Source: Pseudomonas putida
GTDB taxonomy: Bacteria > Pseudomonadota > Gammaproteobacteria > Pseudomonadales > Pseudomonadaceae
Assembly: GCF_004357765.1 (NCBI RefSeq)
Contig: NZ_SMTE01000016.1
Coordinates: 1-64,000, forward strand
Length of the DNA stretch: 64,000 nt
Direction: 5' to 3'
In this document: piece after piece, positions 18,056 to 27,421 of the stretch
Numbering within the stretch: position 1 is the first letter of the stretch
How the letters are laid out: every line of letters begins with the position of its first letter
Translations under genes and position numbers: made by a program
Notes under the pieces: generated by a model
Databases searched by the model: none
What the model was told of the DNA's origin: nothing
What the model saw: the letters and a program-made list of their open reading frames with translations, nothing else

Positions 18056-19584
18056 GGTTTTGCGCTCTCGGTGACGGTCGCCGCACCCTCGGCGTGCAGG
18101 CGGCGCAGCAGAAGGGATGGGCGGTAGCGGCTTTCGCCGTAGCTGCGTTGCAGATGGTCCAGTACGCGCAGGCTGTGGCCGATGCCGATCTGTTCGGCCC
18201 AGACCAGCGGCCCTCGCGGGTAATTGACCCCGGCGCACATGGCCAGGTCGATGTCGGCGGCGCTGGCGACGCCTTGCAGCACAGCGTCGGCTGCTTCGTT
18301 GGCGAGCATGACAACCGTGCGCAGCACCACCAGCCCGGGCAGGTCGGCGACAGCGGTGACCCTCAGGCCTGCCTGTTGCAGCAGCGCCACGGCCTGGTCG
18401 CGAGCATCGGGTGCGGTGTCTGCGGACCAGCTGATGGCGATGCGCGAAGCGCTTTGATAATCCAGGGCCAAGTCGAGCAGCACCAGATTGCGCAAGCCAT
18501 CCTCGACGGCGCGTTGGCTGGCCAGGCGGCCATCGGAGAGCGCCAGGGTCGCGTCGCCGACGCGGATCAGGCCACTACCGGCGCGTTCGGTGATGGTCAC
18601 GCCGCTGTCCTTCAGACGTTGCACCAGCGGCTGCATGACGCCAAGGTGGCCTTCGATCACGCAGGCTCCTGCGTGCGTCTGGCTATGCATTTCGGCAACC
18701 GCGGGACGCTCGGCGTCGTCACTGTAGCGATAGAAACCTTGGCCGCTCTTGCGCCCCAGGCGTCCAGCGTCGACCAACTCCTTCTGCACCAGCGACGGCT
18801 GGAAGCGAAAGTCGCCATAGAAGGCCTCGAATACCGAGCAGGTCACCGCATAGTTGACGTCGTGGCCGATCAGGTCGGTCAGTTCGAAGGCGCCCATGCG
18901 AAAGCCGCCGGCATCGCGCAGCAGGGCGTCGAGGGTCGCACAGTCGGCTGCGCCTTCTTGCAGCAGGCGCAGGCTTTCGGCGTAGAACGGCCGGGCCACG
19001 CGGTTGACGATGAAGCCTGGCGTGGAGCGGGCGTGCACCGGCTTCTTGCCCCAGGCCTTGGCCGTTTCGTACAGCGTGTCGGCCAGTGAGGGCGCGGTGG
19101 CCAGCCCCGAGACGATCTCCACCAGGGCCATCAGCGGCGCCGGGTTGAAGAAGTGCATGCCGATGACCTGCTGCGGCCTCTGCAGGCCGGCAGCCAGGCT
19201 GGTGATCGACAGTGATGAGGTATTGCTGGCGAGGATGCAGTCCGCGGCGCACAGGTTTTCCAGCTGGCGCAACAGGTCTTGCTTGACCTGCAGGTTCTCG
19301 ACGATAGCCTCGATGACCAGGCGGGCATCGGCCAGGGCTTCGATCGCTTCCACTGGCTCCAGGCGGGCGACGATCGCCTCGCGAGCCTCGGTCTGCAGCT
19401 TGCCTTTTTCCACCAGGCGGCCGAGTTGGCGATCGATGCCGGCAATGGCCTGGGCCGCGGCGCCGGGGCGGTTGTCGTAGAGCTTCACTGGATGACCGGC
19501 CTGCGCCGCCACCTGGGCAATGCCGGCACCCATGGCGCCAGCGCCGATCACGGCGACCTGGGCGTTGCTGTCGAGTGCGTTCAT
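18052..19584 (-). CDS. paaH: 3-hydroxyadipyl-CoA dehydrogenase PaaH
   Basis: The 510-residue NAD-dependent enzyme oxidises 3-hydroxyadipyl-CoA to 3-oxoadipyl-CoA. It has an N-terminal Rossmann motif (VAVIGAGAMGAGIAQVAAQAG), the active-site segment SNTSSLSITSL followed by MHFFNPAPLMALVEIVSG, and two 3HCDH C-terminal domains. This is the long two-domain form usual for PaaH. It begins two bases after paaG. Confidence 0.95.
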   Translation of the reverse strand: MNALDSNAQVAVIGAGAMGAGIAQVAAQAGHPVKLYDNRPGAAAQAIAGIDRQLGRLVEKGKLQTEAREAIVARLEPVEAIEALADARLVIEAIVENLQVKQDLLRQLENLCAADCILASNTSSLSITSLAAGLQRPQQVIGMHFFNPAPLMALVEIVSGLATAPSLADTLYETAKAWGKKPVHARSTPGFIVNRVARPFYAESLRLLQEGAADCATLDALLRDAGGFRMGAFELTDLIGHDVNYAVTCSVFEAFYGDFRFQPSLVQKELVDAGRLGRKSGQGFYRYSDDAERPAVAEMHSQTHAGACVIEGHLGVMQPLVQRLKDSGVTITERAGSGLIRVGDATLALSDGRLASQRAVEDGLRNLVLLDLALDYQSASRIAISWSADTAPDARDQAVALLQQAGLRVTAVADLPGLVVLRTVVMLANEAADAVLQGVASAADIDLAMCAGVNYPRGPLVWAEQIGIGHSLRVLDHLQRSYGESRYRPSLLLRRLHAEGAATVTESAKP

Positions 19585-19586
19585 GG

Positions 19587-20378
19587 TCAGCGGCCCTTGA
19601 AGACGGGGGTGCGTTTGTTCATGAAGGCGCTCACGCCTTCGCGGTAGTCCTCGCTGCGCCCGGCCAGGCGCTGCAGGTCGCGCTCCAGTTCCAGTTGCTG
19701 GTCGAAGCCGTTGTCGAAGCTGGCGTTGAGGCTGCGTTTGATCAGGGCCAGGCCGTAGGTTGGCTGGCTGGCCAGATGGCGAGCCAGGCTGAGTGCCTCG
19801 TCGCGCAACGCGGCATCGTCGACCACCCGATGGATCAGCCCCCAGCGTTCGGCCTGTTCGGCGCTCAGGCGCTCGCCGAGCATGGCCAGGGCCTTGGCTC
19901 GCGCCATGCCGATCAGGCGTGGCAGCAACCAGGTGCCGCCGGAGTCCGGCACCAGGCCGATCTTGCAGAACGCCTGGATGAAGCTCGCCGAGCGAGCCGC
20001 CAGCACCAGGTCGCAGGCCAGAGGGAGGTTGGCGCCGGCCCCGGCTGCCACGCCGTTGACGGCGCAGATGACCGGCAGCGGCAGATCGCGCAAGGTGCGC
20101 ACCAGAGGGTTGTAGAACTTCTCGATGGACTCGCCCAGATCCGGCATATCGGCACCCGGTGCGACATTGCGGTCGGACAGGTCTTGGCCGGCACAGAAGC
20201 CGCGACCTTCGCCGGTCAACAGCAGTACGCGGGCTTCGTCGCTCTGGCGTACCTGCTTGAGGGCCTCGCGCACTTCCAGGTGCATTTGCGTGTTGAAGCT
20301 ATTGAGTTGCTCGGGACGGTTCAGCGAGAGGAGGGCGACACCGTCCTCGATGGAAAACAGAATGTGCTCGAAAGTCAT
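19587..20378 (-). CDS. paaG: 1,2-epoxyphenylacetyl-CoA isomerase PaaG
   Basis: This 263-residue crotonase converts the ring epoxide to oxepin-CoA and also moves a double bond in the later dehydrosuberyl intermediate. Oxyanion-hole segments are GRGFCAGQDLSDRNV and AVNGVAAGAGANLPLACDLVLA. The position of the second catalytic Glu of hydratases is occupied otherwise (CKIGLVPDSGGTW), which suits isomerase rather than hydratase activity. It follows paaF after 33 bases. Confidence 0.93.
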   Translation of the reverse strand: MTFEHILFSIEDGVALLSLNRPEQLNSFNTQMHLEVREALKQVRQSDEARVLLLTGEGRGFCAGQDLSDRNVAPGADMPDLGESIEKFYNPLVRTLRDLPLPVICAVNGVAAGAGANLPLACDLVLAARSASFIQAFCKIGLVPDSGGTWLLPRLIGMARAKALAMLGERLSAEQAERWGLIHRVVDDAALRDEALSLARHLASQPTYGLALIKRSLNASFDNGFDQQLELERDLQRLAGRSEDYREGVSAFMNKRTPVFKGR

Positions 20379-20411
20379 GGCGGGCTCGCTCGGTCAGTCG
20401 ATGGGAAGGGC

Positions 20412-21185
20412 TCAGCAACCTTTGAAGTGCGCCGGGCGTTTTTCCTGGAAGGCGCGGATGCCTTCGTCGCGGTCGGCGGTGCCGGCCAGTAGGGTGAAGG
20501 CGTGGCGCTCGAAGCGCAGGCCGCTGGCCAGGTCGGTGTCGCCGGCCTTGAGCACTGCTTCCTTGGCCAGGCGCACCGCCAGCGGCGCCTTGGCGGCGAT
20601 GGCGCGGGCCACTTCGAGGGCGCGTTCGACGGTGAACTCGGGCTCGGTGGTTTCGCTCACCAGGCCGGCCTGCAGGGCATGCCGGGCGGTGATGGCTTCG
20701 CCGCTGAGGATCATCTGCATGGCCAGCGGCTTGCCCACGGCGCGCAGCAGGCGCTGGGTGCCGCCGGCACCAGGGATGATGCCGAGGTTGATTTCCGGTT
20801 GGCCGAAGCGGGCGTCGGTGCCTGCGATCACGATATCGGCGCACATCACCAGTTCGCAGCCGCCGCCGAGCGCGTAGCCGTTGACGGCAGCGATCAGCGG
20901 TTTGCTGAACGCGGTAATGCGCTGCCAGTGGACGATGCGAGGGTCGTTGAGGATGCCGACCAGATCCCGCTCGGCCATTTCGCGGATGTCGGCGCCGGCG
21001 GCGAAGGCCTTGCGGCTGCCGGTGATGACCACGGCGCGGGTGTGCTCGCAGTCTTGGGCGGCGCTCAGTTCGGCGGCGAGTTCGGCCAGCAGTTCGGTGC
21101 ACAGAGCGTTGAGCGCTTCCGGCCGGTGCAGGGTAACCAGGCGAACGCCGTGTTCGGGCGGCTGTACTGCGATGAAGCGTGGCAT
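20412..21185 (-). CDS. paaF: 2,3-dehydroadipyl-CoA hydratase PaaF
   Basis: The 257-residue enoyl-CoA hydratase adds water to 2,3-dehydroadipyl-CoA. Both catalytic glutamates of the family are present, in GGGCELVMCADIV and GQPEINLGIIPGAGGTQ. ATG 21185 has CAGAGGAACCCGAC before it; the frame stays open upstream but without a better start. It is the first gene of the leftward paaFGHIJK run. Confidence 0.95.
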   Translation of the reverse strand: MPRFIAVQPPEHGVRLVTLHRPEALNALCTELLAELAAELSAAQDCEHTRAVVITGSRKAFAAGADIREMAERDLVGILNDPRIVHWQRITAFSKPLIAAVNGYALGGGCELVMCADIVIAGTDARFGQPEINLGIIPGAGGTQRLLRAVGKPLAMQMILSGEAITARHALQAGLVSETTEPEFTVERALEVARAIAAKAPLAVRLAKEAVLKAGDTDLASGLRFERHAFTLLAGTADRDEGIRAFQEKRPAHFKGC

Positions 21186-21288
21186 GTCGGGTTCCTCTGG
21201 CTGCACGCACGGCACAGGTTGGCCGGCTTTTCTTGGAGTTGTCTGCAGGGGGCAGCGCCGAGCGTGCCCAGGTGGGATCAGTATAATC

Positions 21289-21335
21289 ATTATGCGATAC
21301 AAAAAATCAACATCAACTATGCATAAATGTATCTC
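21289..21335 (-). promoter_or_regulatory. paaF promoter with PaaX-type motifs
   Basis: On the minus strand TTGATG (21311-21316) and CATAAT (21289-21294) are 16 bases apart. The GCGATACA motif at 21294-21301 overlaps the -10 edge and spacer, and an inverted partner TGTATCTC lies at 21328-21335. The inverted pair has a start-to-start spacing of 34 bases, against 33 for one pair at paaA. Confidence 0.6.
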
Positions 21336-21398
21336 TAGAGTTGTCAGGTATTTTCGGTTCATCTGGGTTTTCCAGCAAAATTAAGGGCTTTGGCTGGA

Positions 21399-21426
21399 TT
21401 GACGTCGGGATGTATTGCGATACAAG
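21399..21426 (+). promoter_or_regulatory. paaY promoter with PaaX-type palindrome
   Basis: TTGACG (21399-21404) and TACAAG (21421-21426) are 16 bases apart and closely resemble the paaA promoter hexamers. A palindrome TGTAT-TGCG-ATACA (21411-21424) fills the spacer and overlaps the -10. It probably drives paaY-paaX and gives PaaX control of its own gene. Confidence 0.6.
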
Positions 21427-21463
21427 ATTGCTGAAGATATAGAATCATTTTCGGAGATTGACC

Positions 21464-22063
21464 ATGCCTTGCTACCGCCTCGATGGCCTGACCCCGGTCG
21501 TCCACCCCAGCGCCTACGTGCACCCGAGCGCCGTCCTGATCGGTGATGTGATCGTCGGCCCAGGTTGTTACGTAGGCCCATTGGCCTCGCTGCGCGGCGA
21601 TTTTGGGCGGATTGTCCTGGAGGAGGGGGCGAACCTGCAGGACACTTGCGTGATGCACGGCTTTCCAGGCGGCGACACGGTGATAGAGCGCAACGGCCAC
21701 GTCGGGCATGGCGCGGTGCTGCACGGTTGCCGGGTGGGTGAGGATGCGCTGATCGGCATGAATGCGGTGGTAATGGACGGCGCCCATATCGCGCCACGCT
21801 GCATCGTCGGGGCCACGGCCTTCGTCAAGGCTGGCTTCGAGTGCCCGGAGCAAAGCCTGGTGATGGGCGCCCCGGCCCAGGTCAAGCGCCCGCTGAGCGA
21901 GCAGGAGCTGAGCTGGAAGCAGCGCGGCACTGCCGAATATCAGCGCCTAAGCGAGCGCTGTATGGCCAGCATGGTCGAGTGCTCGCCGCTTACCGAGGCC
22001 GAGGCCCAGCGCCCGCGCATGGGTGACGACGGTTTCCGGCCCAAGGGCGAGGCAGGCGCATGA
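21464..22063 (+). CDS. paaY: PaaY, gamma-carbonic-anhydrase-fold thioesterase
   Basis: The 199-residue protein has a left-handed beta-helix hexapeptide pattern ([22 protein letters not shown]; later [25 protein letters not shown]) with histidines placed for a metal site. PaaY is a trimeric thioesterase that hydrolyses 2-hydroxycyclohepta-1,4,6-triene-1-formyl-CoA, a dead-end product. ATG 21464 lies seven bases after GGAG. It is divergent from paaF and followed at once by paaX. Confidence 0.92.
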   Translation: MPCYRLDGLTPVVHPSAYVHPSAVLIGDVIVGPGCYVGPLASLRGDFGRIVLEEGANLQDTCVMHGFPGGDTVIERNGHVGHGAVLHGCRVGEDALIGMNAVVMDGAHIAPRCIVGATAFVKAGFECPEQSLVMGAPAQVKRPLSEQELSWKQRGTAEYQRLSERCMASMVECSPLTEAEAQRPRMGDDGFRPKGEAGA

Positions 22064-22140
22064 ACCTGCCTGCGTCCCACCATGGCCAGGCGACCCGCCG
22101 CACAGGTATAGTCGGGACTTTCTCCGCGCACAGTTCCTCC

Positions 22141-23070
22141 ATGAGCAACCTCGCCCCGCTGAATACCCTGATCACCCGCTTCCAGGAGCAGACCCCGATC
22201 CGCGCCAGTTCGCTGATCATCACCCTCTATGGTGATGCCATCGAGCCCCACGGCGGCACGGTGTGGCTGGGTAGCCTGATCAACCTGCTGGAGCCGATCG
22301 GCATCAACGAACGGTTGATCCGTACGTCGATCTTCCGCTTGACCAAAGAAGGTTGGCTGACCGCCGACAAGGTGGGCCGGCGCAGCTACTACAGCCTCAC
22401 CGGTACCGGCCGGCGGCGTTTCGAAAAAGCCTTCAAGCGTGTCTACAGCCCCAGCCAGCCGGCCTGGGATGGCGCCTGGACCCTGGTGCTGCTGTCGCAG
22501 CTCGATGCCGCCAAGCGCAAGGCGGTGCGCGAAGAGCTGGAATGGCAGGGCTTCGGCGCCATGGCGCCCAACCTGTTGGGTTGCCCTCGCGCCGATCGTG
22601 CGGACCTCGCGGCGACCCTGCGAGAGTTGGAAGCCAGCGATGACAGCATCGTCTTCGAAACCCATACCCAGGAGGTACTGGCGTCCAAGGCCATGCGCGC
22701 GCAAGTGCGTGAGAGCTGGCGTATCGACGAATTGGGGCAGCAGTACAGCGAGTTCATCCAGTTGTTCCGGCCGTTGTGGCAGGGGTTGAAAGAGCAGGCC
22801 GAGCTCGATGCCCGGGACTGCTTCCTGGCGCGCACCCTGCTGATCCATGAATACCGCCGGTTGTTGCTGCGTGATCCGCAACTGCCCGAGGAGTTGCTGC
22901 CCGGGGATTGGGAGGGCCGGGCGGCGCGGCAGTTGTGCCGGAATCTGTATCGGTTGGTGTGCGCCAAGGCGGAGGCGTATCTGGGCAGTGCGCTGGAGAC
23001 GGCGGATGGGCCGTTGCCGGATGTGAACGAGAGTTTTTATCGGCGCTTTGGTGGGTTGAAGCTGGATTGA
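22141..23070 (+). CDS. paaX: Phenylacetate operon repressor PaaX
   Basis: PaaX represses paa genes and is released by phenylacetyl-CoA. The 309-residue protein has an N-terminal winged helix (INERLIRTSIFRLTKEGWLTADKVGRRSYYSL, about residues 59-90) and a PaaX C-terminal domain. MSNLAPLNTLITRF at ATG 22141 aligns with the E. coli protein start, but no good ribosome-binding site precedes it. ATG 22060 is in frame, overlaps the paaY stop and would add 27 residues by coupled translation. Its probable targets are the GCGATACA motifs at the paaA, paaF and paaY promoters. Confidence 0.93.
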   Translation: MSNLAPLNTLITRFQEQTPIRASSLIITLYGDAIEPHGGTVWLGSLINLLEPIGINERLIRTSIFRLTKEGWLTADKVGRRSYYSLTGTGRRRFEKAFKRVYSPSQPAWDGAWTLVLLSQLDAAKRKAVREELEWQGFGAMAPNLLGCPRADRADLAATLRELEASDDSIVFETHTQEVLASKAMRAQVRESWRIDELGQQYSEFIQLFRPLWQGLKEQAELDARDCFLARTLLIHEYRRLLLRDPQLPEELLPGDWEGRAARQLCRNLYRLVCAKAEAYLGSALETADGPLPDVNESFYRRFGGLKLD

Positions 23071-23129
23071 GTGGGGGCGCACTGCAAATCCCCAGTCATA
23101 CCCCCTGGCCCACCGCGATCCCCCACCAA

Positions 23130-23846
23130 CTACTTGCTGGCAACCGTCTGATTCGCCGCCGGGCAGCTCTGGGCATTGAGGAACTGCGATTTCTTCAGCC
23201 ACTCCTGCTGCGGGTAATAGGCGAACACATAGCTGCCACGTTGCAGGGTATCGATCAATTTGCCGGCAATGGCTGGCCGAACGGCAGGGCAGCCTTGACT
23301 GCGCCCCAGGCGGCCGAGTCCGGGCACGACCTTGGGGTCGGCATAGGCAGCGGCATGCATGACGATGGCCCGCGACATGCTGTTGTCGTTGAAGCCCGGC
23401 TCCAATCCTTGCAAGCGCAGTGAGCGGCCGTGTTTGCCGCGGTAGGTCTGGCCGGTTTCGTACAAGCCGATGGAGGACTGGTAGCTGTTCGGGACGTTGG
23501 AGAACGTCGTCGGCACATCGGCGCCGCTGTTCTTGCCATGGGCAACCCACTCCTCGAACAGGAGCTTCCTGGCCTGCAGGTCGAACACCCACAGGCGTTT
23601 GTCACGCGAGGCCTTGGAGTAATCGATCACCGTGAGCAGCTTGTCTCCATCGCTCTGGCTGGCGCACTCGTAGGCAGTGAGCGCCAGAGTGAGGGCTGAC
23701 AGGTTGGCATTGGGCGCCAAGCGTTGAAGTTCCGCGGCGCTTGGCAGCGATTGGGCGTGGGCGGCAGACCACGCACCGAGAAAAAGCAGGCCAAGGCTGG
23801 CCGCCGAGAGCCGCATGGCTCCCCACAAGGGTTCGAGCATCGACAT
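23130..23846 (-). CDS. L,D-transpeptidase-fold secreted protein (YkuD_2 type)
   Basis: This exported protein of about 238 residues has a signal sequence (MRLSAASLGLLFLGAWSAAHA) and a catalytic-type segment with HAAAYADPKVVPGLGRLGRSQGCPAV. The H...S-x-GC pattern is that of murein L,D-transpeptidase-like domains, which act on peptidoglycan in the periplasm. Several in-frame starts exist (23858, 23846, 23816); 23846 is a compromise, and 23816 has GGGGAG only two bases away. It converges with paaX. Activity on murein is not proven. Confidence 0.8.
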   Translation of the reverse strand: MSMLEPLWGAMRLSAASLGLLFLGAWSAAHAQSLPSAAELQRLAPNANLSALTLALTAYECASQSDGDKLLTVIDYSKASRDKRLWVFDLQARKLLFEEWVAHGKNSGADVPTTFSNVPNSYQSSIGLYETGQTYRGKHGRSLRLQGLEPGFNDNSMSRAIVMHAAAYADPKVVPGLGRLGRSQGCPAVRPAIAGKLIDTLQRGSYVFAYYPQQEWLKKSQFLNAQSCPAANQTVASK

Positions 23847-23944
23847 GAATTGCCCCATTGGAAAACAGCCTGAACTCTGCACTGAGGATTAGCAGATTGC
23901 AGGCGAAAAGCCGCTACTTTGCTGGATTTTTAGTGAGTTGCCGA

Positions 23945-24979
23945 TCACTTTTTGACCAATGGCTTAGCTTCTTCACCTTCTTCGCCGGTGATGACCGTGA
24001 ATTTCCCGTTGCTGCGCGTCTCCCGGGTGGACGCCCAGTCGGTGATCACCAGCGTCGTGCCGACGTCCATCGCCTCGCGTAGATGTTGTCGGAAGTCCGG
24101 GGCCAGGGTCAGCTCCCCCAGTTGTTCATAAGGTGTATCGCCGTACTCCGGATTGCTCACCGCAACCGCCGACCAGCGCAGAGGCAGGGCAGCCTCGACT
24201 GGCAAGGCCGAGGGCTTTTGCAGCAGGGAATACACTGCCATACCGCTGCGATGGTGGCTGTTCTCGAGCGACAGGGCCGGCGCCGAGCCCACCAACTGGC
24301 CTGCGCGATAGACGTAGGCACGCAGGTCGGCGCGACTGATCAGGATGGAAAGCGGTCCCGCCGTTGGATCCGGATCGTTCCAGAACTGCTGGTTGCTCAA
24401 CACCAGCGGGCCTTGGGGCTTGCCATCGCTGACGGTGGGCGCCAGCACGCCGGGGTGGGTGACCTCCACGGGGGCGCTATGGCTATCGGAAACGATGACG
24501 GTGGTGGAACTGAATCCGGTGACTTCGTAGAGCTTCTTGGCAAAGTCCAACGGCAGGCGCACGCACCCGTGGGAGGCGGGGTAGCCTGGCAGGTGGCCGG
24601 CATGCAAGGCGATGCCGTCCCAGGTCAGGCGCTCCATGTAGGGCATGGGCGCATCGTTGTAGAGGCTGGATTTATGTTCGACCTTTTTCTGCAGGATGCT
24701 GAAAACCCCGGTGGGGGTTTCCCGCCCTGGTTTGCCGCTGCTCACGGTACTGACGCCAATGGCGATGCCATTGCGATAGACGTAGGCTCGCTGTTCGGTG
24801 AGGCTGACCACCACGGTTACCGGCCCCACCGGCGAGACCTGCGGGTACCAGAGAAACTGGCCAGGCTTGAGGCTTTCGACCTGAGTCCTGAGTTGGGCAG
24901 GGCCTGGGATGTGCAGCGGCGCTGCTTCGAGCAAAGTGGCGGCAAACAGCAGAGTCAATGCGAGCGTTGCATGCGACAT
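23945..24979 (-). CDS. L,D-transpeptidase (YkuD/ErfK family)
   Basis: The 344-residue periplasmic protein has a signal peptide (MSHATLALTLLFAATLLEA) and one YkuD domain with the active site HAGHLPGYPASHGCVRLP at about residues 130-147. The Cys attacks peptidoglycan stems to make 3-3 links or attach proteins. The C-terminal half (from about residue 190) carries a second, more distant YkuD-like region without SHGC. ATG 24979 follows AAGGAGG nine bases earlier, which rules out the upstream extension. It lies upstream of the other L,D-transpeptidase-like gene on the same strand. Confidence 0.9.
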   Translation of the reverse strand: MSHATLALTLLFAATLLEAAPLHIPGPAQLRTQVESLKPGQFLWYPQVSPVGPVTVVVSLTEQRAYVYRNGIAIGVSTVSSGKPGRETPTGVFSILQKKVEHKSSLYNDAPMPYMERLTWDGIALHAGHLPGYPASHGCVRLPLDFAKKLYEVTGFSSTTVIVSDSHSAPVEVTHPGVLAPTVSDGKPQGPLVLSNQQFWNDPDPTAGPLSILISRADLRAYVYRAGQLVGSAPALSLENSHHRSGMAVYSLLQKPSALPVEAALPLRWSAVAVSNPEYGDTPYEQLGELTLAPDFRQHLREAMDVGTTLVITDWASTRETRSNGKFTVITGEEGEEAKPLVKK

Positions 24980-25047
24980 CCAAACGATCCTCCTTGAACC
25001 CTGTCGCCAGCTTAGTCGCAACGCTCGCTCTCGGGCAAACCCGCACG

Positions 25048-26271
25048 TCAGCTGGGCTGCGCCGCCAGGTTGTTGCTCACGTTACGCCCCAACACCAGCA
25101 CCGTGATCATTCCGCAACCGACCAAGGCAGTGGCCAGACTCAACAATACCGAGCTGCCCATCTGGTCGACGATACGTCCGCCGAAGAACGATCCCAGTGC
25201 GATGATCACCTGGAACATCGCCACGAACAGCGGCATACCGCGTTCCACGTCCTTGGGCGCGACGACGAACATCCAGATGCTGGCGCATGCCGGGAAGGCG
25301 CCAAAGGCGAAGCCCCAGAGCGCGATCAGCATCGCTGCGCCGGTCATGCCGGTGGCGAAGTAAGGGAACAGCGCAGTGCTGATGGCGATCATCAGCGCGA
25401 CCAGCAGCAGGGTATGGCGCACGCTGCGGTTGGCGGCGAAACCGGCGAACACGTTGCCCAGCACCCCGGCCACGCCATACAGCAACAGCAGCGAGCCAAT
25501 GGTCGGGCCATCGAAACCTGCGCGCTCCTTGAAGAACGGCGCGACATAGGTGTACGCGGCAAAGTGCGCCAGGCCGATCAGCAGCACGGCGATCAGGCCG
25601 ACCCGTGCTTGCGGATTGATGAACAAGGCCGGCAGGTCACTGATGCGAATGGCCTTGTCCGGGTTCAGCCGCGGCAGCAGGAACACCTGCGCCAACAGCA
25701 CCGGAATGCCCAGCGCCGCCGTGACCAGGAAGGTCATGCGCCAGCCCATCAGGCCGCTCAACCAGGTGCCGACGGGCACGCCGAGCACGGTGGCCAGGGT
25801 CACGCCGACCATGATGATCGAAGTGGCCTGCGCCACGCCCACGCCTTTGGGGGCCAGGCGGCCGCTGAGGGCGATGGCCGTGGCCCAGAAACCGCCGATG
25901 CTGATGCCTAGCAACACGCGCCCGAACAACAGCAGGTTGAAGTCGCTGGCGTAGGCTACCACTGCGTTGGCGATGATCATGATCAGCGTCAGGCCGACCA
26001 GCAGGTAGCGGCGGTCCAGCGCACCGATGCCCACCGACAGCAGCGGGGCGGCGAGCGCGGCCATGATCCCGGGCAGGGTCACCATCAGGCCGGCGTGGCC
26101 GGCACTGATGCCCAGGTCGGCGGCGACATCGTTGAGCACACCTACCGGCAGGAACTCGCTGGTCACCAGGGCGAAGGCGCCCACGGCAACCGAGAGAATG
26201 GCCAGCCATTGCTGTGCGACGCTTCGGTGGGGTGGATCGGGGAGGCGATGGGCCTGAGTGGGGCTTGGCAT
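25048..26271 (-). CDS. MFS exporter, DHA1 family (NepI-like)
   Basis: This 407-residue, 12-helix transporter begins its first helix with WLAILSVAVGAFALVTSEFLPVGVL, the TSEFLP pattern of the DHA1 subgroup with the nucleoside exporter NepI and arabinose exporters. ATG 26271 precedes this helix by about 24 residues and follows a weak GGAA. It lies downstream of the LysR gene at 26442-27326, separated by 170 bases, so joint regulation is possible. Substrate unknown. Confidence 0.87.
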   Translation of the reverse strand: MPSPTQAHRLPDPPHRSVAQQWLAILSVAVGAFALVTSEFLPVGVLNDVAADLGISAGHAGLMVTLPGIMAALAAPLLSVGIGALDRRYLLVGLTLIMIIANAVVAYASDFNLLLFGRVLLGISIGGFWATAIALSGRLAPKGVGVAQATSIIMVGVTLATVLGVPVGTWLSGLMGWRMTFLVTAALGIPVLLAQVFLLPRLNPDKAIRISDLPALFINPQARVGLIAVLLIGLAHFAAYTYVAPFFKERAGFDGPTIGSLLLLYGVAGVLGNVFAGFAANRSVRHTLLLVALMIAISTALFPYFATGMTGAAMLIALWGFAFGAFPACASIWMFVVAPKDVERGMPLFVAMFQVIIALGSFFGGRIVDQMGSSVLLSLATALVGCGMITVLVLGRNVSNNLAAQPS

Positions 26272-26441
26272 GGTATCGGGTTCCGAAGGGGTGTGCCTGT
26301 AACAGGCAGGTAGAGCGGGGGGAAATTTCGTTGGGATTATAGGGGCGGCCTTGGCCCGTACCGATGTGAGCGTTTCGATAGTAATCATCAGTGCAATCGA
26401 TGGCGTCCCGTCTGACGCTGCAAACATGGACGCACAGCGGA

Positions 26442-27326
26442 TCAGAGAGACTTGCCGTCACCCGTGCGCAACAAGGCCACGAACGCGCTCGCTGCAGGCG
26501 ATGGCACCTTGGGCCAGACCGCGTAAAGAACGCGCTGCGGCGCGTCCTGCACCGGTACGGCCACGACACCGCGCAAACGCTCCGCCACCGACTCCGGCAC
26601 CAAACCGACAGCCAGGCCGCGCATGACGAAGTCGGCCATCAATTCCACGTGGTTCACTTCGAAGCGTACCTGGTGGGCAAGGCCTGCGGCGGCGAACGCC
26701 TTGTCGGTCTGACGCCGGGCGCTGCTGTCCTGCGGATAGTCCACCAGCGGCAACGTCGACAATTGCTCGAGCTTCAAGCGCTTGCGCTTGGCCAGTGCAT
26801 GTTCTGGCGGCAGGAGGGCAACCAGGCGTTCGCGGTTGATGGGCAGGTACGCCAGGTCGTCTATACGCTCATCCGGCCACAGGCCGACCAATGCCACATC
26901 CAGCCGTCCTTGGCGCAAGTGTTCGAGGGACATCTCGCTGCCGCGTTGGCTCAAGCGCACTTCGACCTGGGGATGACGGGCGTGGAACTGCGCGATGAGC
27001 GCGACGATATCGAGGCTGCCCAAGGCGCTGATACTGCCGACCGACAGCTGACCACGAACCTGCCCGGTGGCGGCCGCCACTTCGTCGGGAATCCGCCGTG
27101 CAGCTTCCAGCGTGAGGTAGGCCTGGCGCACAAACGCCTCGCCGGCCGGGGTCAGGCGAACCTGGCGCGAGGTGCGCTCGAACAGCGGGGCGCCGAGTTC
27201 TTCCTCCAGGCGTGCCACCTGATGGCTCAGCGCTGACTGGACCGTATGGCAGCGGCGTGCGGCGCGCGTGAAGCTGGATTCCTCGGCCACGGCCAAGGCG
27301 AATTCGATCTGTCTGAGATTCATCAT
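26442..27326 (-). CDS. LysR-family regulator
   Basis: The 294-residue protein has the usual N-terminal winged helix (SFTRAARRCHTVQSALSHQVARLEEELG, residues 17-44) and an effector-binding domain. It is divergent from the MFS gene at 27422 with 95 bases between them, the classic layout for a LysR regulator and its target. The effector is unknown. Confidence 0.93.
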   Translation of the reverse strand: MMNLRQIEFALAVAEESSFTRAARRCHTVQSALSHQVARLEEELGAPLFERTSRQVRLTPAGEAFVRQAYLTLEAARRIPDEVAAATGQVRGQLSVGSISALGSLDIVALIAQFHARHPQVEVRLSQRGSEMSLEHLRQGRLDVALVGLWPDERIDDLAYLPINRERLVALLPPEHALAKRKRLKLEQLSTLPLVDYPQDSSARRQTDKAFAAAGLAHQVRFEVNHVELMADFVMRGLAVGLVPESVAERLRGVVAVPVQDAPQRVLYAVWPKVPSPAASAFVALLRTGDGKSL

Positions 27327-27369
27327 CTATCTCTATTCAAGATGGATTGCATGAGAACAATACATTGGA

Positions 27370-27386
27370 TTCATGATTGGCTTGAA
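27370..27386. promoter_or_regulatory. Candidate LysR operator between regulator and MFS gene
   Basis: TTCATGATTGGCTTGAA has TTCA/TGAA arms around nine bases and sits midway between the divergent LysR and MFS starts. It has the size and symmetry of a LysR recognition site; binding is inferred from position only. Confidence 0.35.
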
Positions 27387-27421
27387 GCGAAGCTGAGGCA
27401 AATTCACTCAGGGAATGAATC

